From Gnetum montanum (Eukaryota > Streptophyta > Gnetopsida > Gnetales > Gnetaceae): a DNA stretch of 63,925 bases. Below, in pieces: positions 1 through 12,170 of the stretch; position 1 is the stretch's first letter, and each line of letters starts with the position of its first letter. The position numbers were made by a program, and so were the translations under genes. Where the stretch lies: contig MNCI01015984.1 of NCBI GenBank assembly GCA_015680685.1, positions 975,790 to 1,039,714 of the forward strand, given 5' to 3'. The notes below the pieces were generated by a model. That model worked only from the letters and a program-made list of their open reading frames with translations. It was not told where the DNA came from and made no database searches.

Positions 1-330
1 AGGAAATTGATAGGATAAGGTCACCCACAAATAGTGATCATAATGTCTTCAACCAATCCCAATGGAATAGTGATGGACTTGTCTACAAATTCTAATATGA
101 TATTACTATTATTTAGAGGTAGTAGGTTCTAGGCAGTGTACATTTCATGAGAGATCAAGTTCGCACTAGAACCAAAATCAAGAAGAGCTTTACATAGTTC
201 ATTCCCAATAATCTGTAGATAGATAAGAGGGCTTCTAGGATCATCTAATTTCTTAGCAAGGTTACTAGCTCAAATCCAATCAGATATAGCATGGGTAAGC
301 ATAACAGTATGGATTTTGGCTAACATTTGG
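1..330 (-). pseudogene. E1 retropepsin-like protease fragment (broken)
   Basis: Read on the minus strand this is the aspartic protease part of an Athila-like Ty3/gypsy polyprotein, cut off by the window edge. It would mature Gag-Pol inside the virus-like particle. The catalytic Asp-Ser-Gly is changed to Asp-Phe-Gly (codons at 171-179), followed by the conserved N-L-I-S-H-E-M-Y block. Stops interrupt the frame. The same region is recognisable in E2, E4, E6, E7 and E8, which is the main support for the call. It follows the E1 gag on the same strand. Confidence 0.75.
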
Positions 331-2719
331 TTTGAAGGGGATTTGATGAAATGATTTTTAGAGGATGAAGCAGGAGTAATGTGATTAGTTGCTTGAGTCT
401 ATGATGGCTTAGGAGGGCTATTGGATCTAAAAAATGGTCTTTTACGAGCACAAGGTTCCAAACCCATCAGTTGACAAACCGATTATAGATTGATAACCTT
501 GGTAATATTATGTTGCTGCAATTGAGCTGGAAGTTCAACCTACATGGATGGAGTAGATGGTAGTTGTGTTGAAGATAGTGGAACAAGTGCAAAAATAGGA
601 GAAGGATAAGGATAAAAGGTCGCATCCCTCTTAGAATGTGGAGAATGAGTTCTGTAGTATTCAGGAGGGTGGTAGTGATGTTGCAAAGGAGAAACATGAT
701 TGAAAGAGTCTTGTGGAGACAAGGATTACTAAATGTAATATCCATATGGATTTGGTTGCTTATTAGGGTACAACTTTCTTGGTGGTGGCATCTCCCATGA
801 TTGTGATTGGTGTTGCTATTGATATTGCTCATACGCTTGTGGTGGAGCTCCACTTAGAAAATATTATTGTTGTTGATGGAACTGTTTGGGATTGCATGAG
901 GATAAGGTAAACTTCTAGGTGCTTGCTTTCTTTCTAGTTGTGGATTTAGAGTATACACCCTAGATTCTTGTAAGTGTGACACAATGGGGCAACATCCCTT
1001 AGGATGTTTGTATTGGTAGATGTCACATCCACCATCATCATCTGATTTGGTTCTCACAACTTCATCTATTGTAACAATTTTTCCCTTGCCCCTTTGGTAG
1101 GCACATTCAACTTCTTTTCACCTCATGCGGTTGTGATTACTACTCTACTCTCTTAATTCTTTAGTGATTTTCAAAGTAGTTTGGAATTTTTCATCCAACA
1201 AATTTCACAATTTTTCCATCTTAGCTGAAATTTTAGACATAGAATTTTGGATCAACAAAGTCTCTTTTTTTACCACCTCATATAGTGGGGATTCCTCCTC
1301 ACTATCAGAAAATCAAACTTCCCTCTTTTTGATGGAAGGATCCCTATTATATTCCTCTACTCTTTCACATTTTCTCAACTCTCCTTCCTCTTCTGCTACC
1401 TACTCAATTAGCCTTTAAATCTAATTGGCTTTGAGTTCTAATAATCTTCCTTGGGCATAGACCCCAAGAGTTCTTCTCATTTCTAATCTATGCCCATCTA
1501 TGATATGACGAAGTTGTTCCCGCTAAGAATAACCATGGTAGGGCATTAGTGTATGAGAGAATAGTATCTGCCCATGGCAACATCCAAGGATTCATGGTTT
1601 CCTTGCTTCCATCCTTGAATCTACCTTCACAAATTAGACACTCTAGAGTATTTCTAATACTTATCATTAAATATCTTAAGCATTTTTCTCCACCTATAAA
1701 TAGATTTTGGCTCCAAGGATCCATAGCAACATTTTTCTTCCTTGATAAGTATCCTAGAAAATAGATTGAGTTTTTGTCATTCATTTTTGATATTTTGTAA
1801 GGTACAAGCATCATGAAAAGCTTGAAGATGTGTTTGTTGATTGGAATTATACCCCCCTGAAATCTAGGAATATTGTTCATATCAAGTTGTTTGATTTGAC
1901 TATCTTTCACATGCCTAGTTGGAAATTTTACAGTGTTTTCAATATTTAGCATGCTTCAAGTTGCTAGCAAAGGATCATCATCATCATTATTTCATTATCA
2001 CCAATGATGTCATTTGTTACCTGTTTGATCATTGTAGGCCTCACGATTAGCATTATTGTCCCACTATTCACCTCCATCATGGTTGTTCTTTCTGTGGTGT
2101 CTATTAGAGCCATAAGAGGAAGAAGAAGATGCAGATGAAGAGGGTGAAGAGGGAGGAGGATTACCACCACCATGGTATCTGCCAACTCCCCTTTAATTAT
2201 CACAATCATGTTCATTAGTTTTCATCTTTACCTAAACTTGGGTTGTTGGTAGTGGAGCATAGATTCAGGGCTGCACCCCCATCACTAGTAACAAGGGGTG
2301 GAGAATTTTCATGTTGAAAGCCCTCAAAGAGAGGATCCTCATTATCGTCTTGGTTAAGTAGGAATAGAGGGTTGGTGAATTTTTTCCCCTTCACAAGCTT
2401 GTGGCGCTTCTCCTCATGTCGATCTCTCCTACATTGTGTTTTAGAGGGACAATAGTATTAATAGTCATAATCATGCATAATTTACTCCTCTTAAAGATCT
2501 TGGATGACCAACTTCTTAACAATTTGAAGTATCATCATGGGCATAGATTGATTGGAAGGAATTATAATGTTTCCTTCCATATTACACTATCATAATTGTT
2601 CATCCTGATGTAGGATGAAGGTGAAGTCAGGCACATACTCATTTGGATGAGTATATACTACCTTGCATTCTTGAGGGACCAATAGTTTTAACATCATCAT
2701 GCTTAGGAGAAGAAGACAT
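331..2719 (-). pseudogene. E1 gag, degenerate, with zinc knuckle and proline-rich tail
   Basis: Minus-strand gag of E1. The ATG at 2719 starts M-S-S-S-P, matching the M-S-S or M-S-P starts of E3, E4 and E5 about 130-155 bp after the PBS. Next come an Arg/His/Ser-rich stretch, the capsid-like block (around 1490-1950, motifs I-P-R-F-Q-G-G and N-P-W-M-L-P) and a zinc knuckle at 990-1027 whose second Cys is Tyr. A Pro/Tyr-rich tail (about 470-990) leads to the protease. Many stops and frameshifts are present, so no functional protein is expected. In the family Gag packages RNA and builds the particle. Confidence 0.8.
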
Positions 2720-2851
2720 TTTGCAATACAAATAGAATATCAGTGTGCTTATGTAATTATATTTATGATGAGAATGATGTTGACCTTAGGTTTTGTCCAA
2801 CAATGTTAATGATATTCACTAAACCTAGATAGTGCACGTTTCAAACAAAAA

Positions 2852-2873
2852 GAGTCCCTAGCAACAGCACCAA
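2852..2873 (-). promoter_or_regulatory. E1 primer binding site
   Basis: Immediately inside the LTR end, the minus strand reads TTGGTGCTGTTGCTAGGGAC. This is a mutated form of the TGGCGCC-GTTGCCGGGGA type used by Athila elements, usually assigned to tRNA-Asp. E3, E4 and E5 have related sequences at the same place. Confidence 0.65.
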
Positions 2874-3256
2874 TGATGAGTGGTGAAGGGTACTCCTATG
2901 GCCAACCATATAAATCATAAAGCATTCACGTATAATTTGGTTGAATTCCATGGACTCTATGTTTTCTGGTACTCTAAGAAGTGAACTTTGCCTTAATAGT
3001 CATTCGTTATCTTCTCAATTACTCTTGTGATGCATAAAGGTCTGATTAATTGTAATCGAGTCATATGATTTTTATTATTTTATGTTTTATGCTCTTGGTT
3101 CTTAGAATAGAGAAATTAAATAATTTAATAACTATTTTAATTTAACTAATTAACTAATCTCTAACTAGTTCTAACATAAGCATCCAATCCCACTTTACGT
3201 ACATGTCTTGAACCCATGTATCCACTATTGGGGTTACCAAGCGCTATGCTATTGGG
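2874..3256 (-). repeat. E1 5' LTR, 3' part only (truncated)
   Basis: The minus-strand LTR end CTCATCA is at 2874-2880. The segment reads back through the conserved terminal block (GTATGGTTGG-like text, then the line resembling CCATGGAATTC) into the U5 repeats with CTTGGTAAC text near 3235. It stops at about 3256, where RT sequence of E2 begins, so U3, TATA box and R are missing. Confidence 0.8.
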
Positions 3257-4590
3257 TGAACATCTTTGATAGTTTCTGGTTGATAGGTTATTCCTTAGAT
3301 GATCCTTATTTTCTTAGGGTCTACCTCAATTCCTGCTTGTGATATCCTGTGCCCCAATATAATGCCTTCCTAAACCATAAAATGACTCTTTTGCCAATTG
3401 AGCCGCAAGTTGGTTTTAACACATCATTTTAGCACTTGCTCAAGGTGATCTAAGGCTTACTTAAATATAGATCCATAAGTGGAGAATTCATCCTTGAAGA
3501 CTTCCACACCACTATCGATTTGTTATTGAAAAATGCTTAAAATGAGGCATTGGAATCTAGCAAGGGCATTGCATAGACCAAATGGCATCTTGTGATATGC
3601 AAAAATCCCCTAAGAACGTGTGAATGTTATCTTGGAATGGTCCTTTGGTGCAATTTGAATTTGGTTATAGCCACTATAACCATCCAAAAAACTATAGTAG
3701 CTATGCCCAAATATTATGTCTAACACCTGATCAACAAATGGCAATGGAAAATGATCCTTGAATGTTGTCATATTAAGTAGCCAAAAATCGATGCAAAAAA
3801 CCACTTGCCTCCTTTCTTTAACATAATCATGATTGGAATAACCCACTCACTATCTACAATGGGATAAATGAACCTTACCTTAAGGAGTTGTTTGATTTCC
3901 TCTTTGACGATCTACTTCAATTTGGGATTCAATCGCCTTTGTGGCTACCTCTTTGGCTTCATGGCCGAATCAATGTAGATGCAATGCTAGCATATCCTAG
4001 GATCAATCCCTATGAGTTCAAGATATGACTAGGCAGAAGTTGTTGACCATTTTTCAACTACATTCAACAACATCTTTCTTTACTCTGGAGTAATATTTGC
4101 ATTGATTATGATCAGCTTTCCATTTTTTAAGAACACATATTCCATGCTAGCTGGTAGCATTTTTAGTTTAAGGGGCTCTTGCTTGAAATTTTTAGGAATT
4201 TCCAACTCTCCCCTATAGGTATCATCATTTGCATCATCAAAGAGTTGGTGATAAAATTGCTCTAGTTCATTCATTCCTGTAACATATGCACATGTTAGGC
4301 TCTTAGTCGGTTCCATGCAAAGTGTGCTACTTTCAAAATTAGCAGTCAGTCATTAGGTACCCTCTTATTTTGTGACTGCTACGTATAAACACCTTTGAAT
4401 TCCTACTTTTGGTGCACACTACTTGCATGCAGAGATGGATGCTTGTTTCACTACCTAGAGTTTCTACACACAATTTCACCCTATATCATTGTATGCAATG
4501 CATGGAACTCACTTCTTCTCGATCTTGCTGATTGCATTTTCTTTAGATATTTCTAGGGAAAGATCTCCAATGCCCATCCTTGCATCAATA
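3257..4590 (-). pseudogene. E2 reverse transcriptase domain, truncated and mutated
   Basis: Minus-strand RT of a Ty3/gypsy element. Visible blocks are a linker with P-M-E-Y-V-F-L-K-N-G-K, then D-H-F-P-L-P-F-V-D-Q, Y-S-F-L-D-G-Y-S-G-Y-N-Q (about 3650-3700), F-G-L-C-N-A and the region after the catalytic site. The normal F-M-D-D reads F-K-D-E, so polymerase activity is lost. The frame ends abruptly at about 3257 in the I-K-D-V block, where E1 LTR sequence begins. RNase H and integrase are absent. The match to the RT of E4, E6 and E8 is clear. Confidence 0.85.
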
Positions 4591-5110
4591 TTGCTTAGCC
4601 ATGTCCTTCCCATGATGATTAGAAAGTCCCATTTGTAGTTCTCCACCTTGATCACTAGGAAATCAATAGGATAAGATCACCCACAAATAGTGGTCACAAT
4701 GTCTTTTGCCAATCCCAGTGGAATAGTAATGGACTGGTATGCTAATTCTAATTTGATATTGCTCTTCTTGAGAGGAGGTAGGTTCCATGTAGTATACATC
4801 TCATGAGAGAGGAGGTTGATACCAAAACTGGAGTTGAGAAGAGATTTGCATGGTTCATTCCTAGCAATTTGCAAATAAATAAGGGGACTTCCAAGATCAG
4901 CTAATTTCCTGGGAAGGTTTCCAACATGGATCTAATCAAATAAAATGTGAGTAAGCATCATAGTATGGATCCTAGGTGATGTTTGGTTTTAAGGGGACTT
5001 GAAAGAAGTTGATATAGAGGAAGATAGAGGAATAGGTTTATCAATCATGGGTGTATTTGAGGGCTTAGGCAAATTCTAGGGTTGAAAGAAAGGTCTTTTC
5101 TTTAATCAAG
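4591..5110 (-). pseudogene. E2 retropepsin-like protease, active site lost
   Basis: Minus-strand protease between gag and RT. It contains the blocks N-L-L-S-H-E-M-Y, W-N-L-P-P-L-K-K-S-N, I-T-I-P-L-G-L and, further on, a G-R-T-W-L-like segment typical of Athila proteases. The catalytic Asp-Ser-Gly reads Asn-Ser-Ser. The open stretch 4677-4874 is the best preserved part. Activity is not expected. Confidence 0.8.
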
Positions 5111-7500
5111 TATCTGACCCACTCAATTGATAAACCAATTATAGATTAATGACCCTAGTAGCATTGCATTATTGTAGTTGGATTGGTAATTCACCCTGTA
5201 TAGACAGAGCAAGTGGTAGTTATGTAGAGGGAGGATGAACATGTTTAGAGATAGGAGGAGGATAAGGGTAAAATATGGTATCCCTCCTTGCATGTGGAGA
5301 ATTAGTTCGATAAGCATATAAGGATGGTAGTAATATTGGAAAGTAGAAATGTGAGTGGAAGAGTCACATGAAGACAAGGGTTGCTGAACGTAGTACCCAT
5401 ATGGATCAGGTTATCTGTAAGGGTATTACTACCTTGGTGGTGCTAGTGCCCATGACTGTGGTTACTACCACTATTGATACTACTCATATGGTTGCAATGG
5501 AGTTCCACTTGGATAATACTATTTTTGTTGGTAGAACTACCTAGAATTACCTTGAGGATAAGGAAATCTTATGGGTGTGTTTGCCTTTGTGCAAGTCATA
5601 GATTCAAAGCATACACCCCAAATTCTTATAAGTGTGACACTATGGGACAACATTTTCTTAGGATGTTCATACTAGCAAATGTTGCATCTACCATCATCAT
5701 TTGATTCACTTCTCACAACTTCTTCTATTATAGCAATCTTTCCCTTACCTCTTTAATGGACATGTTCAACTTTCTTGTTGCCTTCTATACTCACTATTAC
5801 TATCTTGTTTTTTGGACTCTTTAGTAATTTTTAGGACTTTTTGAAATCTACTATCCATGGAGTCCCATAACTAATTAACCTTGGCCATAATTTTAGATTG
5901 AGATTTTTGGAGTGGTAAGGTTTTCCTATTCACCACCTCATTGAGTGCTAATTCTTCCTCACTGTCCCAAAACTGAACCTCCCTCTTACGAATGGAAGGA
6001 TCATGGTTGTACTTTTCTACACTTTCTCTTTTTCTTAATTCATCTTCCTCTTTAGCTACCTACTTGATTAATCGTTGGATCTAATGGGTACTTAATTCTG
6101 CCAGCCACCCTTAGGCATAGACACCAAGGGTTCTTCTCATTTTAGATTGAAGACCATCTACAATGTGGCAAAGTTGGTCTAGTTGAGAATATCCATGGCC
6201 AAGACATCTATGCATTAAGGAATAGTATCAACTGATCGCAGCATCCAAGGGTTTGTGTGTTCCTTATTTCCATCCTTGGATTTGCCTTCTCAAGTTGGAC
6301 ACTCTAGAGTATGTTTGATATTTATCATTGAACAATTCAAGCATGGTACTTCATTATCTGGTAGATTCCAGGTCTAAGGACCAGTACCAATTCTCTGCTT
6401 CTTTAATGAGTGTCCTTGGAAATAAGTTAATATTTTTCCACTCATTTTCTATATTTTGCAAGGCACATATATCCTGAAAAGCCTAGAGATGATTTTGTAG
6501 ATTTGAGTTATATCCCCCTTCAAATCGAGGGATATTGTTCAAGTTTAGTGTTTTGATTCGACTACCCTTTACATACATTGTTGGAATTCCTACTACCTTT
6601 GCAATGTTGAGCATACTTCGGGTAGTAAGTAAAGGCTCATCGAGGTCATGATTATAGTGCCCATGATTTCCTCTACTACCCCTTTATTCATGGTAATGTG
6701 CCTCTCTTGAATGTCCACACCCTTAGTCTTTCCTTGCCCGATTGTCCCTTTAATCATTTTGGCCATGTTGGTAATTTTGGTCATCTTCATCATGGTCACA
6801 TCCCCTACAATTACGGTCAAAGCCAAAAGAAGAAGATGATGATGATGAAGTTGAAGAGGAAGGAGGACTAGCACCATCACGGTGCCTGCTACGACCTCTT
6901 TGGTGATCACAACCATGATCATGATCTTGTTTCTTATTTTCATCCCTACCTTGACTTGCCTCTTTGGATCCTTTTTTATCATTGGATCCATTCTTGCTAG
7001 AACCGAGATTGTGAATTGTGGACTATAGGTTCTATTTTTGACCTCCTTCACCAAAGTCAAAGAGAGGAATTTCACTAAATGAAAAATCCCTAGAGAAGGA
7101 CTCACCACCATCTTTTTGGTATAGCAGGAATGGGAAATCATTATATCCTTTTTCCTTCATAGATTCATGATGTTGTTCTAGCTATTGATCCTGTAGACAT
7201 TGTGCCTCAGTGGAATGATAATCCCTGGTATCAGTATCCTGCATAACATACTCCACATGAAGTTCCTAGAGATCCCATTGTATAAGCATTTTTTGGAGCA
7301 TTGTAGGAATGGATTGATAAGATGACAATATGATGTTGCCCTCCATGTCATGCCATTGCAGTTGTTCATCCTGATATAGGATGAAGATGAAGTTGGATAC
7401 ATACTCATTAGGATCAGCATATACCACTTGATATTGTTAAGGCATCGGTTGATGTACTTGATATTATTGAGAACATTCATTCTCTTCCCAACTACACTTT
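5111..7500 (-). pseudogene. E2 gag, degenerate, 5' end missing
   Basis: Minus-strand gag. From high to low coordinates come a basic Lys/Met/His-rich part (6593-7141), a capsid-like region (about 6150-6600), the charged segment, and a zinc-knuckle region near 5640-5690 where Cys and His residues are lost. The Pro-rich tail is at 5123-5377. The start codon, PBS and last part of the LTR, present in E3-E5, are missing: LTR sequence joins gag directly near 7500. Numerous stops. Confidence 0.75.
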
Positions 7501-7504
7501 TGAA

Positions 7505-8207
7505 GCTCAAGGATATGGTTTAAGTGCAATTGAGGCACATGATTTTTATCATTGTATGTTTTGTAAATTTAATCACCTACAACAAGAATGGAAGGTAGAG
7601 GAATTTAATATCTAATTATTTGATTGTCTAGCTAGCCTAACACAAGTACCTATTCCCACTCTCCTAGACATATCTTGAATGCATATAGCACTACTGAGTT
7701 ACCAAACATTAAGTGTTTTTGGGTTACCAAGTGCTACACATATGCTCAAAGTGGTTGTGCTTGTGTCTGTTAACAACTAGAAATTAATTGTTTAATTAAA
7801 GTGCATTAAAGTAAAGTGCATGAAAGTAAAATGCATGAATATCAAATGCATTAAGTAAACATTAATCTATTCTCAGTGCTGTAAGGATGATCAAAAGGGC
7901 TCATCTTTATTCCCATCACACTAATGTGCTTAGGTACATCAATGCTTGAATAAAGGTTCATATACACTCAAACTCCTACTACGGGCACTCAGAAAATATT
8001 CTAACTTTGGAGAAAATAAACTGCAAGAGCTTCACTATCCATGACAAAAACTATCAAAACTAATGAAAACTATGAGCCCAAGCGCTATATTTATAGGTTG
8101 GCATATACCCGATGATATCAAATATTCAACATCACGTCCTGGGCTCCAACATTGGGTGTCTGATGTCAAGGCTCCGATATTGGAGCTAGTCAAAACATGA
8201 TTCATCA
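7505..8207 (-). repeat. E2 5' LTR, missing its 3' end
   Basis: Minus-strand LTR whose outer end TGATGAATC-like text lies at 8199-8207. U3 (about 8103-8195) has several GATATC-like palindromes, including GCTCCAATATCGGAGC. The TATA box CCTATAAATATA is at 8086-8097. U5-like CTTGGTAAC and CCCAAAAACACTT text occurs near 7700-7740. The terminal 150 bp or so and the PBS are deleted at the gag junction. Confidence 0.8.
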
Positions 8208-9379
8208 CATCCTTTTGAGTCTTAATTAACTACCCTTTCAGGTCTTATTATGATAATGATAACACTTGTTATGAAGAGGCACTATCTTCATTATGCAACA
8301 AAATCATTTGGGAAGGGGGATGTGATAGAGATAAAAGAAATAGAGTAACAACTTAATGTAATGGTTTTTGTAGTTCATATTACACAATTTTGCAAATGTG
8401 CTGAAAAGAACTCATCTATAGGAAATGGAAGGTGTATTACAACTAGCTACCAACCTAGTGCCCTCCTTTACCTAAGCTTAGAATCAACCATGAGAAAGTT
8501 CTAAAACATGGCATACAACACTAGCTTGGTGTTGTAACCCAAGTTAGATAGAAACACACAAATACTAATCAAGTAGAGATGTCAATTGTAACCTGTTGAA
8601 TCAAGGTCACAACAACAAGCTTAGCTACACTTCAATGGGATCTTAGGTGTTACACAAGATACTTTTGTTTTGCTATTTTCACATTTCACATCATTCATTA
8701 ATGATTTATGCATTTTTACAATCCTCATTTAGGAACCAAGAGTACAGAGATGGTGATGATTTTATTTAGTCATGCCCTTGTTAATGAATTGGTATATCGC
8801 AACCTCAAATACAACTTGTCAATACTTTTGCATTGAATCTATAGAGTGGTAAGCATTGTTTATGATAGCCAACATTCTGGATATAATAACCAGTCATTAA
8901 TGTAATTTCTAGAGAATAAAAATGGATAACATAAAAAATACTTATGTTATAAATGATTGGATATAGGATCACTTGCATCAAAAAATGTCCAATAAAATCA
9001 GTGTTTAATATGCTTATTATGCTTAATTTTTGGCTTTATGCTAACTCAAAACTGCTTATTTAACATTTTCAGTGTTGCACTATGCACCTTGCATCTTCTA
9101 ATATCTTGAAGCAACATGCACAGAGTTTATCACATTTAACTAATTGTTAATTTTACGAAAAGAGGATGAAGTTATTGCATATGAATTCCTCATAAGAAGC
9201 TTTATGTATCTATTCAATTTTTTTTAGAGTTTACTTTGTCTTTTGAATCATCCATACTTTGCCAATAGATAGGTGAATAAGGTCATCTTACTATTCTTTT
9301 ACTACAACTTAAGAATAGAAAGGAGAAAAAAAAACCTGCTATGGTGTGTTTGCATGTGTCATACACATGGAAAGAGTGG
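8208..9379. other. Flank without recognised gene
   Basis: AT-rich DNA outside E2. I see no long open frame, no LTR ends and no convincing transposon domain on either strand. It could be old repeat DNA or true intergenic sequence. Confidence 0.4.
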
Positions 9380-10450
9380 TAGAATGATCCCTTTTCCTTC
9401 TATCCTTTTACTCTAATGGCTAATACTCTATGTTGATGTCTATGTAGATTTGGAGTTTTTTTCCTCATTCACTTGAAGGCTTACTTTATTGAGATATGCT
9501 AATGATATTATTGTTGTCTTTAGATCCTTTATTTCTAAGGCTAAGAAAGTTCAATAGACATTAGATCTATTTGCTTATTCAACATGTTTGAAGGTTAATT
9601 AGCAAAATATGAAGCTCTATCAAGTGGATTGTCCTCCTCAGGGACTCGATCATATTGTAGGTATGTTTGGTGGTTATCAAGGCTCTTTCCTGAACTCTTA
9701 CTTAGGTAAACCTCCCTTATTAAGATAAAAAAGAAAACTCTCTTTAGAACCATATTCTTAAGAATCTAAATAAGAGGCTAATATCTTGGAGAGATGTTTA
9801 AATATCCTCAATATGGAAGCTCACCCTTGCCAAAGTTGTTCTTTCTAGCATTCCTATCATTTTGCAATGTCTCTTTCCCTTTCAACATGGTAAGTTTTTC
9901 TTTGTAGGTGAAGAAAATAGTTCAACATTTTCTTTGGCCTACTACAAAGAAACATTAGATATTTCCTCTTATCTCTTAAATCAAAATAATCGTTCCAATC
10001 TAGGCCAAAGGCTGTGGCCTTTGGGACTTCCACTCCTAAAACTTTATTCTTTCTAGCAAATTGGCATGGGATGTTTGGTGTAATTTAGACAAGCCCTATG
10101 GAAGAAATGTGAAATATATCTATGATAACATTCAGGACCTTGGATAATAACACTCTAAAATTTGGAGTTCAATTCAAAAATGATGATATTTTCTTTAATC
10201 ACTAGAAATTTGGAAGAGTTATCACTTCTAAGGGAATCTCCATGAGAAATCTCATTTAGCTCATTGCATTAGAAAATATTTTCCCAAGCTATTTAATTCT
10301 TTAAAGGGATTGGTGGGGACAAGATCTTGAACTTTGTGAGGGATGAATTCTAGCTTCTCTCACTAAGTCATATAAGACATATCTCAAGTGGTGGAAAGGG
10401 TTTTTTCCTTATTAGTTTAGCTAGGGACTCTCTTATATTTAGTGTAGGTA
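9380..10450 (+). pseudogene. LINE fragment A: L1-type reverse transcriptase, C-terminal part
   Basis: Three-frame reading on the plus strand gives the order of an L1-like RT: a P-F-S-F-Y-P-F block, then R-Y-A-N-D-I-I (9492-9512, normally Y-A-D-D), L-D-L-F-A-Y-S-T-C-L-K-V-N, a Y-L-G segment, then K-N-L-N-K-R-L-I-S-W-R-D, S-S-I-P-I, and a tryptophan-rich tail with K-G-C-G-L-W-D-F. Stops and frameshifts are frequent, and the second catalytic residue of Y-A-D-D is Asn, so it is dead. Upstream endonuclease sequence is absent: a typical 5'-truncated LINE copy. Confidence 0.7.
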
Positions 10451-10659
10451 TTAACAAAATAATGGATCATTGGCCCCTTAGAAAGCTCCTTTTAATTATA
10501 CTCCATTGTAGGTTTAAAGTTTGATTTTTTATTTGGATCATTACTTACTAAGTGATTCTTACTTTTGATAATCTACAACAAACCATATCTCAATATGCAT
10601 AGGATTTTGTAGCATTTTTAGATGAAATAGGTAATGCAATAATTACCAAAATTAAATAT

Positions 10660-12170
10660 TTAAAAAAATTCACAAAGAAGATATAAAATATCTTTATTGT
10701 GGATTTTTAAACATTAATGGATTAGTAGTAGATATAGTGAAGATGTTATATAATATATCTTTCTTTAATAAATTTGACATTTTTGGTATTACTGAGACAT
10801 AGCAAATTAAAGAATCTCTAAAAATTTTTGTTTCAAATTTTTTTGTTTAATCTTTTCCTTATAAAAGAAATGGAGACCGTGGAAGATTTTTTGGAGGTTT
10901 GATTATTTTGATTTGAAATTTTCTTCATAAGCAAGTTTAAATAGAAAAGGTAGATGAATATAGGTATTATTTTTGGCTAAAATTATTACAATAAAAATAT
11001 TTTTTATTCTTAGCCTTTTGCTACTTTACACCAAGAGAAGCTACTCTATATGAATGAGAAGGTATATCACAAGAATTTTTCCTTTCAATCCCTTGGTATT
11101 GATATTGCTAGTTTTTCTAAGAGAGGAAAAATTTACATATTTGATAACTTTAATGCTAGAATTGGTTCTAATAAGATCTTTATTAGTCACTAGAACCCTC
11201 AAAGGTTTTTAGAATATAAGAAAAGTGCAAAATGGCATTGGTAGTGCTTTGAAGATAAAAAATTTAAGCATAGGGAAAAAAATTTGTTAGATTAGGGACA
11301 AGGACTAGATTTATTAGTTATAAATAAAGAAACATTATCTTGAGGTTTAATGCTCATCCCACCAAGGCAAGGTTCAAGGAGGGTTGGTAGATGAGCAAAA
11401 GCCTAACCTCTTTCAAGTGGTTGCATTAAGGCTTAACCCCAAGTCCCATGGCTTGAGAAATAAGCACCTTACTATCACTCCAAGTCGTGGTCCCTATTTA
11501 TTAGTTCCAAATGATACCAATAAATATTCAAAATCAAGTGGCTTGGCTTTTGTAAGACCACTAGGCATCTCTAGCATTGATTTTTTCTTTCTAATAAAAA
11601 AAAATATTAGCGACATAAAATATTTTGAAGTAGATAAAGAAATAATTTAATGCTATCATCATCCTTTATACTTCATGTTATTAATAAATATATAGCATAT
11701 TAGATATTCTAGAAGAACAACTACAATAAAAATTAAGGAAGATTTTTAAAATGAAATTTAAAAGCTTTGGAATCCAAGTTTGAGTCTTACAAAAACTCTA
11801 ATTATAATTACCTTAAATAATAAACAATAGTTTGATGAAGAATGTAAGACCACTAGAATTTCATTAAAGACTTAGAAGTCATCATAGACTATCAAGTCAT
11901 ATGAAAATCTAACTTGAACTAAGAAGAGGGAATGTATAGTTTATTAGAAATGATAAAGAAATATCCTAAATGTTTTTGGCATTCATTTCAAAGTAAGAGA
12001 AGAAAAAACTATGTTTTTGCTTTCAAAGATATTAAAAAGTTTTATTAAGATTTGTTTCATAGTGATGATAGAATAGAAGATTTTCATAAAAAATGATAAA
12101 TCATTATTTATTTCTTTTGATGACATAAAGAAAGGGATAAAAAAATTGGCATGAAGAAAAGTTGATGAAA
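10660..12170 (+). pseudogene. LINE fragment B: AP-endonuclease domain and linker
   Basis: Plus-strand remnant of the endonuclease half of a second LINE. Landmarks are N-I-N-G-L near 10705, F-G-I-T-E-T at 10782-10799, a G-G-L-I-I-L block near 10890-10910, F-C-Y-F-T-P-R-E near 11020, D-N-F-N-A-R-I-G (11143-11166, normally G-D-F-N-A) and L-L-D...L-D-L-L-V-I-N near 11285-11330. After an interruption at about 11345-11645 the linker resumes with F-D-E-E-C-K (about 11830) and K-R-R-K-N-Y-V-F (about 12000). These blocks fit the exonuclease-endonuclease-phosphatase fold used to nick target DNA. Many stops; no RT follows. Confidence 0.7.

Noticed and set aside
11384-11650. 88-codon frame in the LINE B interruption
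   Set aside because: No recognisable protein; probably chance within a possible SINE or filler segment.
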